From assembly GCA_947568835.1 (NCBI GenBank), contig OX387602.1, forward strand, positions 333,070-397,069: a stretch of DNA of 64,000 nucleotides. The letters are read 5' to 3'. The translations under genes and the position numbers were made by a program. Shown here in pieces: positions 57,943 through 64,000 of the stretch (position 1 is the stretch's first letter; each line of letters begins with the position of its first letter). The notes under the pieces are model-generated. The model was not told where the DNA came from. It saw nothing but the letters and a program-made list of their open reading frames with translations, and did not search any database. The DNA comes from Protonemura montana. Taxonomy: Eukaryota; Arthropoda; Insecta; Plecoptera; Nemouridae.

Positions 57943-60900
57943 GCCCTGCAACAGCCTGGCAGCGACCTGCCCAAACCCTGGACCCTGGCAGGACCCTGGC
58001 AGCGAGCTGCACAATCCCTGGACCCTGGCAGCGAGCTGCACAATCCCAGGACCCTGGCAGCGAGCTGCACAATCCCTGGACCCTGGCAGCGAGCTGCACA
58101 ATCCCTGGACCCTGGCAGCGAGCTGCACAATCCCTGGACCCTGGCAGCGAGCTGCACAATCCCTGGACCCTGGCAGCGAGCTGCACAATCCCTGGACCCT
58201 GGCAGCGAGCTGCACAATCCCTGGACCCTGGCAGCGAGCTGCACAATCCCTGGACCCTGGCAGCGAGCTGCACAATCCCTGGACCCTGGCAGCGAGCTGC
58301 ACAATCCCTGGACCCTGGCAGCGAGCTGCACAATCCCTGGACCCTGGCAGCGAGCTGCACAATCCCTGGACCCTGGCAGCGAGCTGCACAATCCCTGGAC
58401 CCTGGCAGCGAGCTGCACAATCCCTGGACCCTGGCAGCGAGCTGCACAATCCCTGGACCCTGGCAGCGAGCTGAACAATCCCTGGAACCTGGCAGCGAGC
58501 TGCACAATCCCTGGACCCTGGCAGCGAGCTGCACAATCCCTGGACCCTGGCAGCGAGCTGCACAATCCCTGGACCCTGGCAGCGAGCTGCACAATCCCTG
58601 GACCCTGGCAGCGAGCTGCACAATCCCTGGACCCTGGCAGCGAGCTGCACAATCCCTGGACCCTGGCAGCGAGCTGCTCAATCCCTGGACCCTGGCAGCG
58701 AGCTGCACAATCCCTGGACCCTGGCAGCGAGCTGCACAATCCCTGGACCCTGGCAGCGAGCTGCACAATCCCTGGACCCTGGCAGCGAGCTGCACAATCC
58801 CTGGACCCTGGCAGCGAGCTGCACAATCCCTGGACCCTGGCAGCGAGCTGCACAATCCCTGGACCCTGGCAGCGAGCTGCACAATCCCTTAACCCTGGCA
58901 GCGAGCTGCACAATCCCTGGACCCTGGCAGCGAGCTGCACAATCCCTGGACCCTGGCAGCGAGCTGCACAATCCCTGGACCCTGGCAGCGAGCTGCACAA
59001 TCTCTGGACCCTGGCAGCGACCTGCACAATCCCTGGACCCTGGCAGCGAGCTGCACAATCCCTGGACCCTGGCAGCGAGCTGCACAATCCCTGGACCCTG
59101 GCAGCGAGCTGCACAATCCCTGGACCCTGACAGCGAGCTGCACAATCCCTGGACCCTGGCAGCGAGCTGCACAATCCCTGGACCCTGGCAGCGAGCTGCA
59201 CAATCCCTGGACCCTGGCAGCGAGCTGCAAAATCCCTGGACCCTGGCAGGACCCTGGCAGCGAGCTGCACAATCCCTAAACCCTGGCAGCGAGCTGCACA
59301 ATCCCTGGACCCTGGCAGCGAGCTGCACAATCCCTGGACCCTGGCAGCGAGCTGCACAATCCCTGGACCCTGGCAGCGAGCTGCACAATCCCTGGACCCT
59401 GGCAGCGAGCTGCACAATCCCTGGACCCTGGCAGCGAGCTGCACAATCCCTGGACCCTGGCAGCGAGCTGCACAATCCCTGGACCCTGGCAGCGAGCTGC
59501 ACAATCCCTGGACCCTGGCAGCGAGCTGCACAATCCCTGGACCCTGGCAGCGAGCTGCACAATCCCTGGACCCTGGCAGCGAGCTGCACAATCCCTGGAC
59601 CCTGGCAGCGAGCTGCACAATCCCTGGACCCTGGCAGCGAGCTGCACAATCCCTGGACCCTGGCAGCGAGCTGCACAATCCCTGGACCCTGGCAGCGAGC
59701 TGCACAATCCCTGGACCCTGGCAGCGAGCTGCACAATCCCTGGACCCTGGCAGCGAGCTGAACAATCCCTGGAACCTGGCAGCGAGCTGCACAATCCCTG
59801 GACCCTGGCAGCGAGCTGCACAATCCCTGGACCCTGGCAGCGAGCTGCACAATCCCTGGACCCTGGCAGCGAGCTGCACAATCCCTGGACCCTGGCAGCG
59901 AGCTGCACAATCCCTGGACCCTGGCAGCGAGCTGCACAATCCCTGGACCCTGGCAGCGAGCTGCTCAATCCCTGGACCCTGGCAGCGAGCTGCACAATCC
60001 CTGGACCCTGGCAGCGAGCTGCACAATCCCTGGACCCTGGCAGCGAGCTGCACAATCCCTGGACCCTGGCAGCGAGCTGCACAATCCCTGGACCCTGGCA
60101 GCGAGCTGCACAATCCCTGGACCCTGGCAGCGAGCTGCACAATCCCTGGACCCTGGCAGCGAGCTGCACAATCCCTTAACCCTGGCAGCGAGCTGCACAA
60201 TCCCTGGACCCTGGCAGCGAGCTGCACAATCCCTGGACCCTGGCAGCGAGCTGCACAATCCCTGGACCCTGGCAGCGAGCTGCACAATCTCTGGACCCTG
60301 GCAGCGACCTGCACAATCCCTGGACCCTGGCAGCGAGCTGCACAATCCCTGGACCCTGGCAGCGAGCTGCACAATCCCTGGACCCTGGCAGCGAGCTGCA
60401 CAATCCCTGGACCCTGACAGCGAGCTGCACAATCCCTGGACCCTGGCAGCGAGCTGCACAATCCCTGGACCCTGGCAGCGAGCTGCACAATCCCTGGACC
60501 CTGGCAGCGAGCTGCAAAATCCCTGGACCCTGGCAGGACCCTGGCAGCGAGCTGCACAATCCCTAAACCCTGGCAGCGAGCTGCACAATCCCTGGACCCT
60601 GGCAGCGAGCTGCACAATCCCTGGACCCTGGCAGCGAGCTGCACAATCCCTGGACCCTGGCAGCGAGCTGCACAATCCCTGGACCCTGGCAGCGAGCTGC
60701 ACAATCCCTGGACCCTGGCAGCGAGCTGCACAATCCCTGGACCCTGGCAGCGAGCTGCACAATCCCTGGACCCTGGCAGCGAGCTGCACAATCCCTGGAC
60801 CCTGGCAGCGAGCTGCACAATCCCTGGACCCTGGCAGCGAGCTGCACAATCCCTGGACCCTGGCAGCGAGCTGCACAATCCCTGGACCCTGGCAGCGAGC

Positions 60901-62333
60901 TGCACAATCCCTGGACCCTGGCAGCGAGCTGCACAATCCCTGGACCCTGGCAGCGAGCTGCACAATCCCTGGACCCTGGCAGCGAGCTGCACAATCCCTG
61001 GACCCTGGCAGCGAGCTGCACAATCCCTGGACCCTGGCAGCGAGCTGCTCAATCCCTGGACCCTGGCAGCGAGCTGCACAATCCCTGGACCCTGGCAGCG
61101 AGCTGCACAATCCCTGGACCCTGGCAGCGAGCTGCACAATCCCTGGACCCTGGCAGCGAGCTGCACAATCCCTGGACCCTGGCAGCGAGCTGCACAATCC
61201 CTGGACCCTGGCAGCAAGCTGCACAATCCCTGGACCCTGGCAGCTAGCTGCACAATCCCTGGACCCTGGCAGCGAGCTGCACAATCCCTGGACCCTGGCA
61301 GCGAGCTGCACAATCCCTGGACCCTGGCAGCGAGCTGCACAATCCCTGGACCCTGGCAGCGAGCTGCACAATCCCAGGACCCGGGCAGCGAGCTGCACAA
61401 TCCCTGGACCCTGGCAGCGAGCTGCACAATCCCTGGACCCTGGCAGCGAGCTGCACAATCCCTGGACCCTGGCAGCGAGCTGCACAATCCCTGGACCCTG
61501 GCAGCGAGCTGCACAATCCCTGGACCCTGGCAGCGAGCTGCACAATCCCTGGACCCTGGCAGCGAGCTGCACAATCCCTGGACCCTGGCAGCGAGCTGCA
61601 CAATCTCTGGACCCTGGCAGCGAGCTGCACAATCCCTGGACCCTGGCAGCGAGCTGCACAATCCCTGGACCCTGGCAGCGAGCTGCACAATCCCTGGACC
61701 CTGGCAGCGAGCTGCACAATCCCTGGACCCTGGCAGCGAGCTGCACAATCCCTGGACCCTGGCAGCGAGCTGCACAATCCCTGGACCCTGGCAGCGAGCT
61801 GCACAATCCCTGGACCCTGGCAGCGAGCTGCACAATCCCTGGACCCTGGCAGCGAGCTGCACAATCCCTGGACCCTGGCAGCGAGCTGCACAATCCCTGG
61901 ACCCTGGCAGCGAGCTGCACAATCCCTGGACCCTGGCAGCGAGCTGCACAATCCCTGGACCCTGGCAGCGAGCTGAACAATCCCTGGAACCTGGCAGCGA
62001 GCTGCACAATCCCTGGACCCTGGCAGCGAGCTGCACAATCCCTGGACCCTGGCAGCGAGCTGCACAATCCCTGGACCCTGGCAGCGAGCTGCACAATTGC
62101 TGGACCCTGGCAGCGACCTGCACAATCCCTGGACCCTGGCAGCGAGCTGCACAATCCCTGGACCCTGGCAGCGAGCTGAACAATCCCTGGAACCTGGCAG
62201 CGAGCTGCACAATCCCTGGACCCTGGCAGCGAGCTGCACAATCCCTGGACCCTGGCAGCGAGCTGCACAATCCCTGGACCCTGGCAGCGAGCTGCACAAT
62301 TGCTGGACCCTGGCAGCGACCTGCACAATCCCT
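57943..62333. repeat. 29-bp satellite array, 149 units, with 1,287-bp higher-order repeat
   Basis: The unit is CTGGCAGCGAGCTGCACAAT followed by CCCTGGACC. From 57996 to 62310 there are 148 intervals of exactly 29 bp once two 11-bp insertions (AGGACCCTGGC, at 59247 and 60534) are removed. Rare variants repeat 1,287 bp apart: CTGAAC 58471/59758, CTGCTC 58676/59963, CCCTTAACC 58889/60176, CCCTAAACC 59276/60563 and the 11-bp insertion itself. So a block of 44 units plus 11 bp was duplicated in tandem. At the right end a 203-bp (7-unit) block is also duplicated (CTGAAC 61973/62176). The first units (57943-57990) are degenerate. All frames lack stops, giving open frames of up to 1,530 codons that are not accepted as genes. 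Confidence 0.97.
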
Positions 62334-63716
62334 GAGACCTGCTTCGACATGACAGGCGGGACAAGCTCTTGCCACACCTGAATATGTGGCCGCAGATATG
62401 TGAAATTATATAATGTTTCATGTGTCATGTGTCATGTGTCAATGTGTAATGATATGTTTCTGTGCTGATCCAATTGGCTGACATTTGCTTTATTCTTCAA
62501 AATAGCCAGAGTATGTTTTATTTTCTTTATCTGTTTGTAATTCACAAACTCTAGGCGAAAAAAAATAAAAGGAAATCTAAGCTCCAGTTATCTACGATCT
62601 ACCAGAGCAGGTATCCCTCGAGGAATGGATGCCGCGTTCTAATTAAACCCAACCCGAAGAAAAGGTACCATGGCCAATAAGTGCACCCTAATCTCACGTT
62701 CAGCTATTCAAGGGAAACGATCCGCCCTTAAAGCGTGATGGAGAAAGAACGCGAGTAAGGAATTAAGTCCTGCGTAGCTCTCAACCTGTTTCTTGTTCTA
62801 GCAATCAAGTTGGAGTACGTTGTTTTCGTTGATTTGAAACAATTGTAAAATGTCGTTGCAATTTACCACCGAATATACTGTTGCTTTTTCTGTGCTTGCG
62901 TGACAAACATTTTTTCACTGGAAAATAAATGAGAACTTGTTTGTTTTATAATGGGAATGTCCGAATGTGTATTTTGTGCGGCAGTCCATGACCACGTTGA
63001 TATATTTGTTGAGTCCACAGGAACGCGAATGCGTGGCGAAGCCGCGGTCTCGGCAAGAACATTGCCGCCGATCGGGCGGCTTTCAAGAGAATCGTTACAA
63101 TTTCCGGTCTTCGGATTCGTATCTTGCTAATGGAACGAGCTTGGTAATGGAAACAGCGTCGGTGTTTTTTGCTCCCGAGTTGCCTGACGATCGGAAGTGG
63201 TGTAGAAAATATGCCAACTTATCGACGGGATTTGAATTGGGTGCGTATCTCAGTGTTGGGACTCCTCAAGAAGCCTCAACACATGCCACTTACCAGTGCA
63301 CATACCTCTGCAAGAATTTTCAAACGTCGTATCTAACGTGACCTCTATAATATTGTACAAGGAATTCGGAAAGCACCAAAAAAAGCGCACCCTAGACTAG
63401 CCTAATTCCTCCTACAGGCACTGAACCGTAGATGGTATCATTTTGTGAAAGGCCTCTAATGACGTGTTATTGTCTTATTATCGTCCAAGATTTTTCTAGA
63501 CACCATTTGCCTTCTAATGAGTGAATTCTGATCTGCCCTGTAATCTTCCGATGGGTCTATGTCAGAGGCAAGAACCGATGCAGTCGAAGCATATGAAACG
63601 TACCGTAACATGATTATTAACATAATCATTCATTAATTACCAACCATTTCTAATTGAGTTTTTTGAAGTTTATGACAAGATTACTATCTGATTACCATCC
63701 TAGATAGATAAACCAA
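62334..63716. other. Region without recognised genes
   Basis: A short TGTCATG microsatellite lies at 62418-62446. A 124-codon open frame at 62967-63341 has no recognisable motif. Nothing else seen. Confidence 0.5.
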
Positions 63717-64000
63717 ACGGTTTGGCGTGCTGGAAACACCGGTTCTCGTGAGATCATCAAAGTTAAGAAACACTGTGCCGGGCCAGGTATTGGATGGGTG
63801 ACAACCGAACGGTTTGGTGTGCTGGAAACAACGGTCCTCGCGACATCATCGAAGTTAAGGAACGTTGTGCCGGGCCAGGTATCGGATGGGTGACAACCGA
63901 ACGGTTTGGCGTGTTGGAAACACCGGTCCTCGCGACATCATCGAAGTTAAGGAACGTTGTGCTGAGACAGGTGCTGGATGGGTGACTACCGAACCCATGG
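63717..64000 (+). repeat. Tandem 92-bp units derived from 5S rRNA
   Basis: Three units start at 63717, 63809 and 63901, exactly 92 bp apart, and the last runs to the window edge. Each contains the middle and 3' part of a 5S rRNA: GGAAACACCGGTTCTCG, then ATCATCGAAGTTAAGG (A-box region), GCCGGGCCAGGT and GGATGGGTGAC (C-box region). Roughly 75 bases of 5S are kept; the 5' and 3' ends that pair into helix I are absent. So these are not complete 5S genes but pseudogene fragments amplified as a satellite, or part of a 5S-derived SINE. The internal pol III promoter elements are partly kept. Confidence 0.75.

Noticed and set aside
57783-62375. Minus-strand open frame of 1,530 codons and several others of 300-800 codons on both strands
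   Set aside because: They consist of the 29-bp satellite read in every frame; stop-free units, not selection, explain the length, and the longest one starts without ATG.

Overview
The window looks like animal nuclear DNA, most likely from an arthropod. The two real protein genes are spliced zona-pellucida (ZP) domain proteins of the cuticle/apical-matrix type, their exons are GC-rich inside AT-rich non-coding DNA, introns have GT-AG borders, and tandem repeats and transposon remains are plentiful. A non-insect pancrustacean such as a barnacle or other crustacean would fit, but the species is only a guess.

Layout. 1-6032: no recognisable gene. 6067-14045 (+): gene 1, a dusky-like type ZP protein with three coding exons. 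The signal-peptide exon is separated by a 5.86-kb intron from the exon holding the proline-rich region and the first part of the ZP domain; exon 3 holds the rest of the ZP domain, a furin-type site, a membrane segment and a short tail. The joined protein is 602 residues. Intron 1 holds microsatellites and a tRNA-like pseudogene. 15579-18913: a 31-bp minisatellite. 19260-23180: a nested transposon, in which a pogo-like DNA element (19623-23055, terminal inverted repeats, TA target duplication, PHD-finger relic on the minus strand) sits inside a broken non-LTR reverse-transcriptase relic. Most of the pogo-like element is an array of 158 units of 16 bp that repeats the element's own terminal sequence. 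26021-28278 (-): gene 2, a second ZP protein, four exons seen, signal-peptide exon not found. The two ZP genes face each other tail to tail. 28279-57942: no convincing gene; a G-rich minisatellite at 47321-47752, a perfect 15-bp hairpin at 52923 and a possible small secreted ORF at 43053. 57943-62333: a 29-bp satellite of 149 units with a 1,287-bp higher-order repeat. 63717-64000: tandem 92-bp units derived from 5S rRNA.

How it works together. Both ZP proteins should be made as membrane precursors, cut at a basic site and assembled in the apical extracellular matrix under the cuticle; their closeness suggests related roles, but shared regulation cannot be read from the sequence. The most unusual part is the repeat landscape: three satellite arrays stay in exact register over 2.5-4.3 kb, one of them apparently born from a transposon end. 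Very long open frames in these arrays come from the repeat units and are not accepted as genes.
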